Below are positions 14,452 through 23,069 of a stretch of 26,866 nucleotides of DNA, one piece after another. The notes below the pieces were generated by a model. The model was not told the DNA's origin. It made no database searches and saw nothing but the letters and a program-made list of their open reading frames with translations. Within the stretch, counting starts at the first letter, position 1. Every line of letters begins with the position of its first letter. This DNA comes from Bacillota bacterium. GTDB taxonomy: Bacteria > Bacillota > Clostridia > Christensenellales > CAG-138. The stretch covers positions 1 through 26,866 of the forward strand of contig JAEYCM010000011.1 of assembly GCA_023455425.1 (NCBI GenBank), read 5' to 3'. Both the position numbers and the translations under genes were made by a program.

Positions 14452-15567
14452 ATGACCATCAACCGGGAGCGTCTGCTCGGCACGTTTGCCGGGCTTGTTT
14501 CTATAGACAGCCCTTCGTTTTTTGAAAAAGACGCGGCTGCGTATATTACGGAGCGTCTTCTTAAGCTTGGGTTTATCGTTGGGCAGGATGACGCCGGGCA
14601 GAAGATCAACGGGAACTGCAACAACCTGTATGGGTATCTGGAGGGCAGCTTGCCTTACCCGCCGCTGCTGTTGTGCGCGCATATGGATACCGTGGAACCC
14701 TGCCGCAACAAGCAGGCCGTGTTTCATGAGGACGGCAGCATCACAAGTACAGGGGAAACGATACTGGGCGCGGACGATTGCGCGGGCATCGCCGCCATAT
14801 TGGAGGCGGCGGAAAGCATAAAAGAATCCGGAGTGCCCCATCGTCCCATAGAGGTGCTCTTTACCGTGGCGGAAGAGACTTACTGCTGCGGCGCCGCGAA
14901 CATCGATTATTCGCGCATCCGCTCCAGGGAGGTCTATGTGCTGGATCTAAGTGGCCCCGTGGGCAACGCCGCCTACAAGGCCCCGACCATATTCCTCTTT
15001 ACGGCGCAATTTGCGGGCAGGGCCGCGCACGCGGGGTTTGAGCCGGAACAGGGCATTCACGCCATACAGGCCGCGTCCCGCGCGATCGCGCAATTGAAAA
15101 TGGGCCGGCTGGATGAGGAAACCACCCTGAACATTGGGTTTATCGAGGGCGGGACGGTCACCAATATCGTGCCGGAACGTTGTACGGTGCGCGGGGAAAT
15201 CCGCAGCTACACGCACGAGAAGGCGCTTCGTCAGGTCCAACTTGTGGAGCAGACGTTCCTGGAGGCGGCAAACAGCGTGGGGGCCGCGCTGCGTTTTGAA
15301 AAGCGGCAGGGCTGCCGGGCATATGAAACGGCGTTTGACCATCCGGTGACGGTTCGGTACCAGAAAGCCTGCAAGGCGCTGGGGCTGCCGGGGGGGCTGG
15401 AAGCGACGTTCGGCGGCAGCGACAACAACTATCTCTCCCAAAACGGATTGACCGGGCTGGTGCTCGCCACCGCCATGAACCGCTGCCACTCGAAAGAAGA
15501 ATATACGACCGCCGGGGAACTTTATAACATCGCGTCGCTCGCGCGGGCGATTTTACTTGAAGGGTAA
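14452..15567 (+). CDS. PepT-like M20 family metallopeptidase
   Basis: A 371-residue zinc-dependent peptidase of the M20 family, closest in layout to the tripeptidase T-like group. Metal-site motifs are AHMDT (His77, Asp79), GADDCAG at 106-112, AEE at 140-142, LDLSG (Asp165) and the C-terminal CHSKEE. The insert domain for dimerisation runs from about 175 to 290. It has no signal peptide, so it acts in the cytosol on small peptides or related amide substrates. GGGGAGA lies before the ATG. The C39-like gene starts 12 bases after its stop, so the two probably form an operon. Exact substrate unknown. Confidence 0.9.
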   Translation: MTINRERLLGTFAGLVSIDSPSFFEKDAAAYITERLLKLGFIVGQDDAGQKINGNCNNLYGYLEGSLPYPPLLLCAHMDTVEPCRNKQAVFHEDGSITSTGETILGADDCAGIAAILEAAESIKESGVPHRPIEVLFTVAEETYCCGAANIDYSRIRSREVYVLDLSGPVGNAAYKAPTIFLFTAQFAGRAAHAGFEPEQGIHAIQAASRAIAQLKMGRLDEETTLNIGFIEGGTVTNIVPERCTVRGEIRSYTHEKALRQVQLVEQTFLEAANSVGAALRFEKRQGCRAYETAFDHPVTVRYQKACKALGLPGGLEATFGGSDNNYLSQNGLTGLVLATAMNRCHSKEEYTTAGELYNIASLARAILLEG

Positions 15568-15579
15568 AGGAGCGTCTCA

Positions 15580-16200
15580 ATGAAAACCCCGCTCAGCTAT
15601 CAGATAACGGAATACGATTGCGGGCCCACCACCGTCATGAACGCGGTGAGCTTTCTGTTCAGGCGGGAAGAGATCCAGCCGGATATCATCAAGCACATCA
15701 TGCTCTACACGCTCGACGGCTACAACGAAAAAGGGGAAAGCGGAAAAAACGGCACCACCGGCATGGCCATGCGGTTTTTATGCGGCTGGCTCAACCATTT
15801 CGGCAAGGTGATGAAATTTCCCATCCATTGCGAGGAATTGAAGAGCGAGGAAGTGTTCGTGGCCCAAAACAGCAAGCTGGTGGCGGCGCTGCAGCAAAAC
15901 GGCGCGGCGATTGTGCGCCTGAAATACGGCTGCTGGCATTATGTATTGTTTACCGGGGCGGATGAGGAATGCATCTACCTGTTCGACCCGTACTACAGAA
16001 AGCAGCCCTTCCGGCAGAAGGATATCAAAATCATTGTGGACGCGCCCGCCAAATGGAACCGCAAGGTGCCGTATTCGTATTTCAACAGCGAGGAAAACGG
16101 CCCCTACGCGCTCGGTCCAAAAGAGGCGCGGGAGGCGACGCTGCTTTTTAACAACACGACCAGAAAGACATCCGGAGATACCATAGAGTATTTCATCTAA
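15580..16200 (+). CDS. Peptidase C39-like protein
   Basis: A 206-residue papain-fold protein of the C39-like group. The oxyanion Gln8 and the nucleophile Cys14 are in YQITEYDCGPTTVMNAV, the general base His120 is in GCWHYVLFTG, and Asp136 is in YLFDPYY, so the catalytic set is complete. There is no signal peptide, membrane helix or ABC transporter domain, unlike bacteriocin-exporting C39 proteases. AAGGAG precedes the ATG. It is co-directional with and 12 bases after the M20 peptidase, which hints at a joint role in cytosolic peptide turnover; that is inference. A strong terminator follows. Confidence 0.82.
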   Translation: MKTPLSYQITEYDCGPTTVMNAVSFLFRREEIQPDIIKHIMLYTLDGYNEKGESGKNGTTGMAMRFLCGWLNHFGKVMKFPIHCEELKSEEVFVAQNSKLVAALQQNGAAIVRLKYGCWHYVLFTGADEECIYLFDPYYRKQPFRQKDIKIIVDAPAKWNRKVPYSYFNSEENGPYALGPKEAREATLLFNNTTRKTSGDTIEYFI

Positions 16201-16220
16201 ATATCACATAAATATCACAA

Positions 16221-16257
16221 GGGCGCTGCAATTTTGCTGCAGCGCCCGTTTTTATTT
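16221..16257 (+). terminator. Terminator of the M20-C39 operon
   Basis: GGGCGCTGCA (16221-16230) pairs perfectly with TGCAGCGCCC (16238-16247), followed by GTTTTTATTTT. It lies 20 bases after the stop codon. Confidence 0.9.
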
Positions 16258-16267
16258 TGGGATGTTG

Positions 16268-16306
16268 GCTGTGGCGGGTCTGCGCCACAGCGCCGATACC
16301 CTGAAA
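16268..16306. repeat. Dispersed extragenic repeat, copy 1
   Basis: A hairpin (GCTGTGGCG 16268-16276 with CGCCACAGC 16283-16291) runs into AGCGCCGATACCCTGAAA at 16289-16306. The same 18 bases recur at 24257-24274, also at the 3' edge of a hairpin. The match continues loosely for 13 more bases (TTA.GT.GAT). Confidence 0.65.
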
Positions 16307-16331
16307 CTGTTAGGTAGATTATTCTTGTTTG

Positions 16332-17105
16332 TCAGACGTACTTTTGCATGTGCTTCAGGGCATTCTTTTCTAAGCGCGATACCTGCGCCTGGCTGATGCC
16401 GATTTCTTTTGATACTTCCATCTGCGTCTTCCCCTCAAAAAAACGCATCTTAACGATCCGCTGCTCGCGGTCCCCCAGATGGGAAATGCCCTGCGTAATG
16501 GCGATGTTATCGAGCCACAGCGCATCGTTCACCTTGGTATCCCCGATCTGGTCCATCACAAAGATGGCGTCACCGTCATCATGATAGATGGGCTCGTAGA
16601 GCGAGATGGGATCCTGAATGGCGTCAAGCGCGAATACAACCTCTTCCTCAGGCAGTTCAAGCTCCTTGGCGATTTCGGCGATGGTGGGCTCGCGGGTTAA
16701 GCCATCCATCAGGCGTGTGCGCGCCTGGAGCGCCTTATAGGCGACGTCCCGCAAGGAACGGCTGACGCGGATGGTATTGTTGTCCCGCAGGTGCCTTCGC
16801 ACCTCGCCGATGATCATGGGTACGGCATAGGTGCTGAACTTGACTTCGTGCGACAGGTCAAAATTATCGAGCGCCTTAATCAGGCCAATGCAGCCGACCT
16901 GGAACAGGTCGTCCATCTGCTCCCCGCGGTTGGTAAACCGCTGGATCACGCTCAATACAAGGCGCAGGTTGCTGCGCAAAAACTCATCCCGCGCACCGGT
17001 GTCGCCCTCTTTCACGCGCAGCAAAAGCGTGCGCATCTGTTTTTGGGTCAGCACTGGAAGCTTTGAGGTATCCACGCCGCAAATTTCCACCTTGTTGAGC
17101 GCCAT
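16332..17105 (-). CDS. sigG: RNA polymerase sporulation sigma factor SigG
   Basis: A 257-residue sigma-70 family factor that directs late forespore transcription. The N terminus, NKVEICGVDTSKLPVL, is nearly invariant in SigG and separates it from SigF. Region 2 contains NLRLVLSVIQRFTNRGE, DDLFQVGCIGLIKALDNFD and KFSTYAVPMIIGE; region 4 contains EGKTQMEVSKEIGISQAQVS. AAGGGGG lies upstream of the ATG. Unlike in Bacillus subtilis, where sigG follows sigE, it stands alone here and is divergent from yqfC. A SigG-like promoter at 17143-17171 would give the known autoregulation. Confidence 0.97.
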   Translation of the reverse strand: MALNKVEICGVDTSKLPVLTQKQMRTLLLRVKEGDTGARDEFLRSNLRLVLSVIQRFTNRGEQMDDLFQVGCIGLIKALDNFDLSHEVKFSTYAVPMIIGEVRRHLRDNNTIRVSRSLRDVAYKALQARTRLMDGLTREPTIAEIAKELELPEEEVVFALDAIQDPISLYEPIYHDDGDAIFVMDQIGDTKVNDALWLDNIAITQGISHLGDREQRIVKMRFFEGKTQMEVSKEIGISQAQVSRLEKNALKHMQKYV

Positions 17106-17142
17106 AACGGTTCCCCCTTTTGCTGTTCGTCTCGGTACCTTT

Positions 17143-17171
17143 TATGATTGCCGAAGCGATACATTTTATCC
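17143..17171 (-). promoter_or_regulatory. SigG-like promoter candidate of sigG
   Basis: On the minus strand GGATA (17167-17171) and AATCATA (17143-17149) are 17 bases apart, one mismatch each from GHATR and CATNHTA. The start would be about 30 bases before the sigG ATG. Confidence 0.4.
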
Positions 17172-17295
17172 GGCTGCAAAACCGGCCTTCGCTGTGTGCA
17201 AAAACATGGGAAAGCCGCGAAAAAAGGGCAAAAAACGGACAAAAGGATCCGAAAAAAGAAGAAAAATGGAATAATATTCCGTTTTGGACGGGGTT

Positions 17296-17324
17296 GACTA
17301 TTTGGGCGCGCTGCCGCATAGCCT
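17296..17324 (+). promoter_or_regulatory. SigE-like promoter of yqfC
   Basis: GACTATT (17296-17302, 6 of 7 against KMATATT), a spacer of exactly 14 bases, then CATAGCCT (17317-17324) against CATACANT. The start would be about 43 bases before yqfC. In B. subtilis yqfC and yqfD belong to the mother-cell SigE regulon, which supports the call. Confidence 0.5.
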
Positions 17325-17373
17325 TTATAGAATCCCCCTTACGGGGAGCGGAACTGAGGGCTTTAAAAGGCGT

Positions 17374-17697
17374 ATGGCAAGGAAAAAAAAACAGGCTCCG
17401 GGCGCAAGACTGCCCCAAAAACGGCTACATAAGGCTCCATGGAACAGGCAGCTACTCACCAAGCTGGATCTGCCGGTGGAAACCGACGCAACCGTGCCCA
17501 AGCTTACCATGGTGGGGCGGGGCGATCTGCTGGTGGAAAATCATACGGGCGTGCTGCAGTACGATTCCGCGCATATCCGCCTGACCACGCACGAGGGCGT
17601 GCTGGAGATCAAGGGAACCGGCCTCCAACTGCTGGAACTCTCCACAGGCCGCGCGTATGTGCGGGGGATGATTGCGCAGATTGGGTATGAGGAGTAG
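17374..17697 (+). CDS. yqfC: Sporulation protein YqfC
   Basis: A 107-residue protein of the YqfC family. The core LDLPVETDATVPKLTMVGRG, the segment VENHTGVLQYDS and the ending LLELSTGRAYVRGMIAQIGY match the family. The first about 25 residues are very basic. The family is needed for, or linked to, sporulation and is expressed in the mother cell; its molecular role is unknown. The frame opens at 17284, but I chose the ATG at 17374 because it gives a family-like length; its ribosome binding site (AAAAGG) is weak. It precedes yqfD, as in other spore formers. Confidence 0.87.
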   Translation: MARKKKQAPGARLPQKRLHKAPWNRQLLTKLDLPVETDATVPKLTMVGRGDLLVENHTGVLQYDSAHIRLTTHEGVLEIKGTGLQLLELSTGRAYVRGMIAQIGYEE

Positions 17698-17739
17698 CGC
17701 GGCGGAAAAATGAGAGGAGCCCAGGCGGAAACCCGCTGA

Positions 17740-17758
17740 CAAGGCCTGCGGGGCCTTG
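17740..17758 (+). other. Hairpin between yqfC and yqfD
   Basis: CAAGGCC (17740-17746) pairs with GGCCTTG (17752-17758) around TGCGG. There is no T tract. It sits 15 bases before the yqfD ribosome binding site and could modulate its translation or mRNA decay. Confidence 0.4.
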
Positions 17759-17783
17759 CCGGCGGCCCAGACAGGTGGTAAAG

Positions 17784-18944
17784 ATGTGGAATTCTCTGTC
17801 CGGATATGTTATGATACGTTTGGACGGCCTCGGCCTGGAGCGCATGCTTAACGCCATGCTTCTCAATGGTATTCCCGTCTGGAACGTAAAAAAAGAAAGC
17901 CGTGCGCGTATGACGCTGGAAATGCGCGCAAAGGATTTTTACCGCCTCCGGCCGTTAAAGCGCGGCAAGCGTTGCCGCATCCATATCATGGAGCGGCATG
18001 GCATGCCTTTTCTGTTTGCACGGTTCCGGTTGCGTAAGCTGCTGGTATTGGGCGTGCTGCTATGCGGGCTTCTTATCATCGCGGCGCAGACGCGCATCTG
18101 GCTCATCCGTGTAGACGGCGCGGTGCGCGTACCCCAGGCGGTCGTGCTGCGGGCCGCCGAAGAAGCGGGCATATATACGGGCATGCCGCGCAGCGCGATA
18201 GAGCTTGCCGCCCTTTCAGCGGCTGTGCGCGCGTATGACGACCGTATCGCATGGGCGGGCGCGCGGACGGATGGCATTATTCTGACGCTGGAGATTGTGG
18301 AGGCGGAGCCCATCCCGCCGCGGCCGGATAAAAGCATACCGTCCAACGTGGTGGCAAAAAAGGATGGCATCATTGAAAAGGTCACCGCCCTTTCGGGAAA
18401 GTCGAATGTGAAACCGGGGGATGCGGTGCGCGCGGGCGAAATCCTCATACGCGGGGATATTACGCGGGAAGGCGCGGCAGAGCCGCTATATGTCTTTGCC
18501 GAAGGAGACGTCATGGCCCAAGTTTGGTATACGTCCACCGTCACCCTTCCCTGTACGGAAGAAAAGCTGCTGCCCAGCGGGCAAAGCGAGGCGTTTCGAA
18601 TCATTGAAGTCGCAGGGCTTCCGCTTTTTCGCACCGAAAGCGGGTTTGCGGAGTACGAGGAAGAGATCACGGGCGAATCCGAACAGCGGGGGCTGGTGCT
18701 GCCGCTTCGCGTCAAAAACGGCGTCCGGCATGAGTTGACCATACAGGAGGTTCCGGCCGACGCGAACGAGATCATTGCGGAAGCGCTTTTCAGGGCTGAG
18801 CTTGCGGCGCTCGAACAGGTGCCCAAAGACGCGCAGATCATAAAAAAGGTGGGCGAATCCTCCACATTGGAGAATGACAGCATCCAGGCGGTCGTGGCGG
18901 TATGCACGCGCGAGCAGATCGGCAGTATAAAACCGATGTATTGA
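17784..18944 (+). CDS. yqfD: Sporulation protein YqfD
   Basis: A 386-residue sporulation protein with one membrane helix near residues 85-106. The N-terminal cytosolic part, GYVMIRLDGLGLERMLNAML and IPVWNVKKE, and the long C-terminal domain with AKKDGIIEKVTALSGKSNVK and GDAVRAGEILIRGDI match the YqfD family. The exact function is unknown; it is a mother-cell protein linked to the YqfC partner. I prefer the ATG at 17784, five bases after AGGTGG, over the GTG at 17775, which overlaps that site. It follows yqfC and precedes phoH, the common order. Confidence 0.93.
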   Translation: MWNSLSGYVMIRLDGLGLERMLNAMLLNGIPVWNVKKESRARMTLEMRAKDFYRLRPLKRGKRCRIHIMERHGMPFLFARFRLRKLLVLGVLLCGLLIIAAQTRIWLIRVDGAVRVPQAVVLRAAEEAGIYTGMPRSAIELAALSAAVRAYDDRIAWAGARTDGIILTLEIVEAEPIPPRPDKSIPSNVVAKKDGIIEKVTALSGKSNVKPGDAVRAGEILIRGDITREGAAEPLYVFAEGDVMAQVWYTSTVTLPCTEEKLLPSGQSEAFRIIEVAGLPLFRTESGFAEYEEEITGESEQRGLVLPLRVKNGVRHELTIQEVPADANEIIAEALFRAELAALEQVPKDAQIIKKVGESSTLENDSIQAVVAVCTREQIGSIKPMY

Positions 18945-19007
18945 TCCTGTGCAGCTTTATACAACTGGCGGGACACACTAAAGCATTGAGAGCAACAGCG
19001 AAAGGCA

Positions 19008-20015
19008 GTGCGATATTTGGAAGAATTGAACCTGTTTGAAGAGTCCCCGGCGCGCGCTCCGCTCAAATCCGAGGCGTTTTTGCCGGTACAGTCGATGGAC
19101 GAGCAGATCAAGCTGTTCGGCGTATTCGATGAAAACTTAGATATTTTGCAGGCGGAAACAGGGGCGCGCATCAGCACGTCCTCCGATTGCATCAAAATAG
19201 AGGGGAATACGGCGGATGTGGAGCTTTGCCGGGTGGTGCTCGAAAAGCTCCAGCAGATGCTCAGAAAAGGCGAGCCCATCAACCGTGGGCGCATCCGTTA
19301 TGCCGTCGACCTTGCAAAGGACGGCAATGCGGATTTAATCGAGCAGATCATGGGCGACGTGATCGCCATCACCAACAAGGGCCGCCAGATCAAGTGCAAA
19401 ACCCTTGGGCAGAAGCGGTATGTGCAGGCGCTCAAGGAATACGACCTCGTGTTTGGCGTAGGGCCCGCAGGCACCGGCAAGACCTATCTTGCAGTGGCCA
19501 TGGCGGTGCTTGCCTTTAAAAACAAAGAGGTGGACCGCATCATATTGACGCGCCCCGCCGTGGAAGCGGGGGAAAAGCTGGGCTTTTTGCCCGGCGATCT
19601 CCAGAACAAGGTGGACCCTTACCTCCGGCCGCTGCATGACGCGCTCAATGATTTCCTGGGCAATGAGACCTACCGGGGGTTGATGGAACGCGGCGCTGTG
19701 GAAGTGGCCCCGCTTGCCTACATGCGCGGGCGTACGCTCAACAACGCCTATATCATTCTGGATGAGGCGCAGAACTGCACCATTGAGCAGATGAAGATGT
19801 TTTTGACACGTTTTGGCGAAGGCTCCCGCGTTGTCGTCACCGGCGACATCACGCAGATCGACCTTCCGCAGGACAAACGGAGCGGCCTTGTGCACGCACT
19901 CGGCGTACTCGAAGGCGTGGACGGCATCTCACAGATCTTTCTTTCACACAAGGATGTCGTGCGGCACGACCTGGTGCAGCGCATCATCCGCGCGTACGAA
20001 CGGAAAAAGAGCTGA
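19008..20015 (+). CDS. phoH: PhoH family ATPase
   Basis: A 335-residue PhoH-like protein (YbeZ/PhoH group). It has a small N-terminal RNA-binding-like domain (about residues 30-100), then a P-loop ATPase with Walker A GPAGTGKT at 152-159, followed by DRIILTRPAVEAGEKLGFLPG and Walker B IILDEAQNC. Members act with YbeY in RNA and ribosome quality control, and ybeY lies downstream in this cluster. The start is uncertain: GTG at 19008 leaves only two bases after AAAGG, while TTG at 19017 has an 11-base spacing. Both give nearly the same protein. Confidence 0.93.
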   Translation: MRYLEELNLFEESPARAPLKSEAFLPVQSMDEQIKLFGVFDENLDILQAETGARISTSSDCIKIEGNTADVELCRVVLEKLQQMLRKGEPINRGRIRYAVDLAKDGNADLIEQIMGDVIAITNKGRQIKCKTLGQKRYVQALKEYDLVFGVGPAGTGKTYLAVAMAVLAFKNKEVDRIILTRPAVEAGEKLGFLPGDLQNKVDPYLRPLHDALNDFLGNETYRGLMERGAVEVAPLAYMRGRTLNNAYIILDEAQNCTIEQMKMFLTRFGEGSRVVVTGDITQIDLPQDKRSGLVHALGVLEGVDGISQIFLSHKDVVRHDLVQRIIRAYERKKS

Positions 20016-20083
20016 CCGTTTGTAACGGGAAAGTGTCCCGCAGGGGAGATTTTTTGCGGGGACGTTCGGCTAAGGAGGTACGA

Positions 20084-22222
20084 ATGGGCAGGAAAGAGGA
20101 AGGCAGGGAGCGCATTGGGCTGTTAAGCGTCCTTTCGCTTGCGCTCGTGCTTGTGCTCTTTTACGGCTGCACCATGGCGGTGCTTTCCCCCAAGCGCTAT
20201 GACGTCATGATGGGTATGACGGCGCCCGAAACCATAGAAGCGCCCCGCAGCGTGGAGGATGAAACCGCCACGGAAGCACTCAGAGACGCCGCGCGGGAAG
20301 CCACAAAGGCCGTATACCGGCTTGATTCCGCGCTGATTGAAACCTACACTTCCGGGGCTGCCGCGTTTTTTGAGCAGGTGGACGAAATGCGCCAAAACGC
20401 GCAGGCGCTGCTTGTTTCAAAAGGACAGGCCACGGCGGGAGAGACTTCGCTTACTGTGGAACAATGGAAGAGCGCGCTCAACAGCCAGGAATTGAACGGC
20501 CTCCTTTCGGAATTGTCGGTGCCGTTGACCCAGGATGAGGGCTGGCAGCTTTTGAGTGCAAAAGAGAGCGAGCTGCTGCGTTTGCAGGACGTCGTGCTTT
20601 CCAAACTGACCACGGCGCTCAAAAGCGGTTTGGAGGAGCGCGCGCTGTTGGCGAGGAAGACCGCCTACGTCCAGGAGCTAAACGCCACCACTTTGCCCGA
20701 TACGTTGAAGGCTGTGGGGAAAAAGCTCTTTGATACGTATTTGCAGCCGACGTTCGTGGTGGATGAGGAGGCGACTGCCCGCGCGCGCGAGCTTGCCGCG
20801 CAGGGCGTTGAGCCCGTCGTCGTCAAGCGGGGCGAGGTCATTGTCCATAAAGGGGATCAGATCACCGAGCAGCAGTTTAAGCTCCTGCGCGAACTGGAGC
20901 TGGTGCAGCAGGCGGGAGCGGATACGCGCCTTCGGATCGGCCTTGCGCTGCTTTTGACGCTCCTGTTCGGCTGCTTTGTGGCCTTTCTGCTCTTTTATAA
21001 CCCCAAGGTTCTGTACAATAAGAAATCGGCGCTGATACTCACGTTTTCCATGGCGGTTTCCCTGCTGCTTGCGGTCGCGCTCCATGCGCTTGACCCAAGC
21101 GTGACCACAGGACTGGTTGGCGTCATGCTCATTGCGCTGCTTTTGGACAATACCACGGCCATGGCGGCTAACGTGCTGATTTCCGTTTGCCTTGGCCTGC
21201 TTGCGGGCGGGCAGGGCAATGACCTGATGGGATTTGACGCGATGGTGCTTGCCGTTTCCATGCTGGTGGGCGGGCAGGTCGCGATATACGCGCTGCACGG
21301 CAACCAGAGGCGCGGCTCCATCATCACTGCGGGCGCGCTTTCGGGCGCTGCCGCGGCGCTTGTTGCCACTGCGGCTTTTGTCATGGCGGGGCGGACGGCG
21401 CTTGAAACGCTGATTTCAGCCGCGTGGGCGGTGGGAAGTTCCACCATATCCGCGGTGCTGGTGGTGGGTTCGCTTTCTCTTTGGGAGAACCTGTTTGACG
21501 TCGCCACCAGCGCAAGGCTTGCAGAACTAAGTAACGCCAACCATCCGCTTCTCCGGCAACTGATGACGGAAGCGCCCGGCACGTACCACCACTCCATGAT
21601 GACGGCGGCTTTGGCGGAAAGTGCTGCGGAAGCCATAGGCGCGGATGCGCTGCTTGCACGCGTGGGCGCGTATTACCACGACGTGGGTAAACTCAGGCGT
21701 CCGCTGTACTTCAAGGAGAACCAGAAACCCGGCGAAAACATTCACGATACGCTGCCCGCGCTCGAGAGCACCGCGATTATCCTTGCGCACCAGAAGGACA
21801 GCGTCGTGATACTCAACAAACACAAAATGCCTGCCGCCGTGGTGCAGATCGCGTTTGAGCACCACGGAAATTCATTGGTGACGTACTTTTACCATAAGGC
21901 GGCAAAGGAAAGCGGCAAGCAGATCGCGCAGAAGAACTTTCGCTATCCCGGCGCGCGGCCTTCTACGAAGGAAAGCGCCATCGTACACTTGGCGGACAGC
22001 TGCGAGGCGGCGGTGCGCGCCATGGAAAGCCCCTCCCGCGAGACAGTGGAGGAAACGGTGAACCGCATCATCAAGGGCAAAATGGACGATGGCCAGCTTT
22101 CCGCTTCACCGCTCAATTTCCGCGAGATTTCCATCATAGAACAGAGCTTTTTGCGTACGTTCAACGGGCTGATGCATGAGCGCATCGCATATCCGGAGCT
22201 TGACCGTCCGGGGGAAAACTAA
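20084..22222 (+). CDS. pgpH: 7TM-HD family cyclic-di-AMP phosphodiesterase (PgpH/YqfF)
   Basis: A 712-residue membrane enzyme. An N-terminal helix (about residues 11-33) is followed by an extracytoplasmic domain of about 250 residues, then seven hydrophobic segments (about 300-480) and a cytosolic HD domain. The HD motif is in TYHHSMMTAALAE and YYHDVGKL, with further histidines in ILAHQKD and FEHHGNSLV. Known members hydrolyse c-di-AMP to pApA. The frame extends to 20033, but I chose the ATG at 20084, six bases after AAGGAGG, since earlier codons have no binding site. It sits between phoH and ybeY, overlapping the latter by one base. Confidence 0.92.
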   Translation: MGRKEEGRERIGLLSVLSLALVLVLFYGCTMAVLSPKRYDVMMGMTAPETIEAPRSVEDETATEALRDAAREATKAVYRLDSALIETYTSGAAAFFEQVDEMRQNAQALLVSKGQATAGETSLTVEQWKSALNSQELNGLLSELSVPLTQDEGWQLLSAKESELLRLQDVVLSKLTTALKSGLEERALLARKTAYVQELNATTLPDTLKAVGKKLFDTYLQPTFVVDEEATARARELAAQGVEPVVVKRGEVIVHKGDQITEQQFKLLRELELVQQAGADTRLRIGLALLLTLLFGCFVAFLLFYNPKVLYNKKSALILTFSMAVSLLLAVALHALDPSVTTGLVGVMLIALLLDNTTAMAANVLISVCLGLLAGGQGNDLMGFDAMVLAVSMLVGGQVAIYALHGNQRRGSIITAGALSGAAAALVATAAFVMAGRTALETLISAAWAVGSSTISAVLVVGSLSLWENLFDVATSARLAELSNANHPLLRQLMTEAPGTYHHSMMTAALAESAAEAIGADALLARVGAYYHDVGKLRRPLYFKENQKPGENIHDTLPALESTAIILAHQKDSVVILNKHKMPAAVVQIAFEHHGNSLVTYFYHKAAKESGKQIAQKNFRYPGARPSTKESAIVHLADSCEAAVRAMESPSRETVEETVNRIIKGKMDDGQLSASPLNFREISIIEQSFLRTFNGLMHERIAYPELDRPGEN

Positions 22223-22656
22223 TGCACAGCATTATGGATGAAACACAAACGCTTAACGCTGAAGAACTCGCGTTGATCCGCTCCGCTGTGGACGCGGCGT
22301 TTATGCTGGAAGGGAAACGCGGGGAGCTTGCGCTCTATTGCGTAGCGTCGGAGGAGATCCGCGCGCTCAATCTGGAGCACCGGGGCGTTGATAGGGTGAC
22401 GGACGTGCTGAGCTTTCCAGCGGCGGAGCCGGGGGAAACCCCGCCGGACGGATTTTGGGGGGATATCGTGGTTTGCCCCGAACGCGCGCGGGAACAGGCG
22501 GAGGAATACGGGCACAGCGTGGAACGGGAACTCGCGTTTTTAACGGTACATGGTGCGCTGCACCTGTTCGGATACGACCACATGGGAAAAAATGAAGAAA
22601 CGTATATGTTGCAACGGCAAGAAGCCATACTGGAAAGGATGGGAGTACTAAGATGA
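22222..22656 (+). CDS. ybeY: Endoribonuclease / rRNA maturation factor YbeY
   Basis: A 144-residue metal-dependent RNase that matures the 16S rRNA 3' end and takes part in ribosome quality control. The zinc site HGALHLFGYDH gives His110, His114 and His120, and the upstream segment DRVTDVLSFPA is conserved. Length is typical. The ATG shares its A with the last base of the pgpH stop (TAATG), and the gene overlaps cdd by four bases, so translation is coupled. In many relatives dgkA lies between ybeY and cdd; it is absent here. Confidence 0.95.
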   Translation: MHSIMDETQTLNAEELALIRSAVDAAFMLEGKRGELALYCVASEEIRALNLEHRGVDRVTDVLSFPAAEPGETPPDGFWGDIVVCPERAREQAEEYGHSVERELAFLTVHGALHLFGYDHMGKNEETYMLQRQEAILERMGVLR

Positions 22657-23069
22657 AACGAACGATACATGACCTGGAGATCAAGAATTTACTGCGCATG
22701 GCCAACGAGGCGATGGACCGCTCCTATGCGCCTTATTCCGGCTACCGCGTGGGCGCATGCCTCAAAGGCGAATCCGGCGCATATTATTTGGGCTGCAACA
22801 TCGAAAACGCGGCATTTACCCCCACCAACTGCGCCGAGCGCACAGCGCTCTATAAAGCGGTGTCCGAAGGCGAACGGAAATTTGAGGCGTTAGCCGTCAT
22901 CTCCTCCGGGGATCAGACCACGCTGCCCTGCGGCGTTTGCAGGCAGGTGCTGGTGGAGTTCTGTGAACCGGATATGCCGGTTATCTGCGCCAACCGCAGC
23001 GGCAAGTTCCAGATATACGAACTGGGCGAACTGCTGCCCCATGCATTTACACCCGAGGCAATGAAATGA
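22653..23069 (+). CDS. cdd: Cytidine deaminase
   Basis: A 138-residue homotetrameric cytidine deaminase that converts cytidine and deoxycytidine to uridine forms in pyrimidine salvage. The zinc ligands are Cys60 with catalytic Glu62 in TNCAERTALYKAV, and Cys93 and Cys96 in LPCGVCRQVL. SYAPYSGYRVGA near the N terminus is typical. The C-terminal part is slightly long but normal. It overlaps ybeY and era by four bases each (ATGA), so the three are co-translated. Confidence 0.96.
   Translation: MKRTIHDLEIKNLLRMANEAMDRSYAPYSGYRVGACLKGESGAYYLGCNIENAAFTPTNCAERTALYKAVSEGERKFEALAVISSGDQTTLPCGVCRQVLVEFCEPDMPVICANRSGKFQIYELGELLPHAFTPEAMK

Noticed and set aside
17939..19294. A 451-codon open frame on the minus strand
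   Set aside because: It is antisense to yqfD and the start of phoH, both well supported, and its translation is serine/arginine-rich low-complexity sequence.
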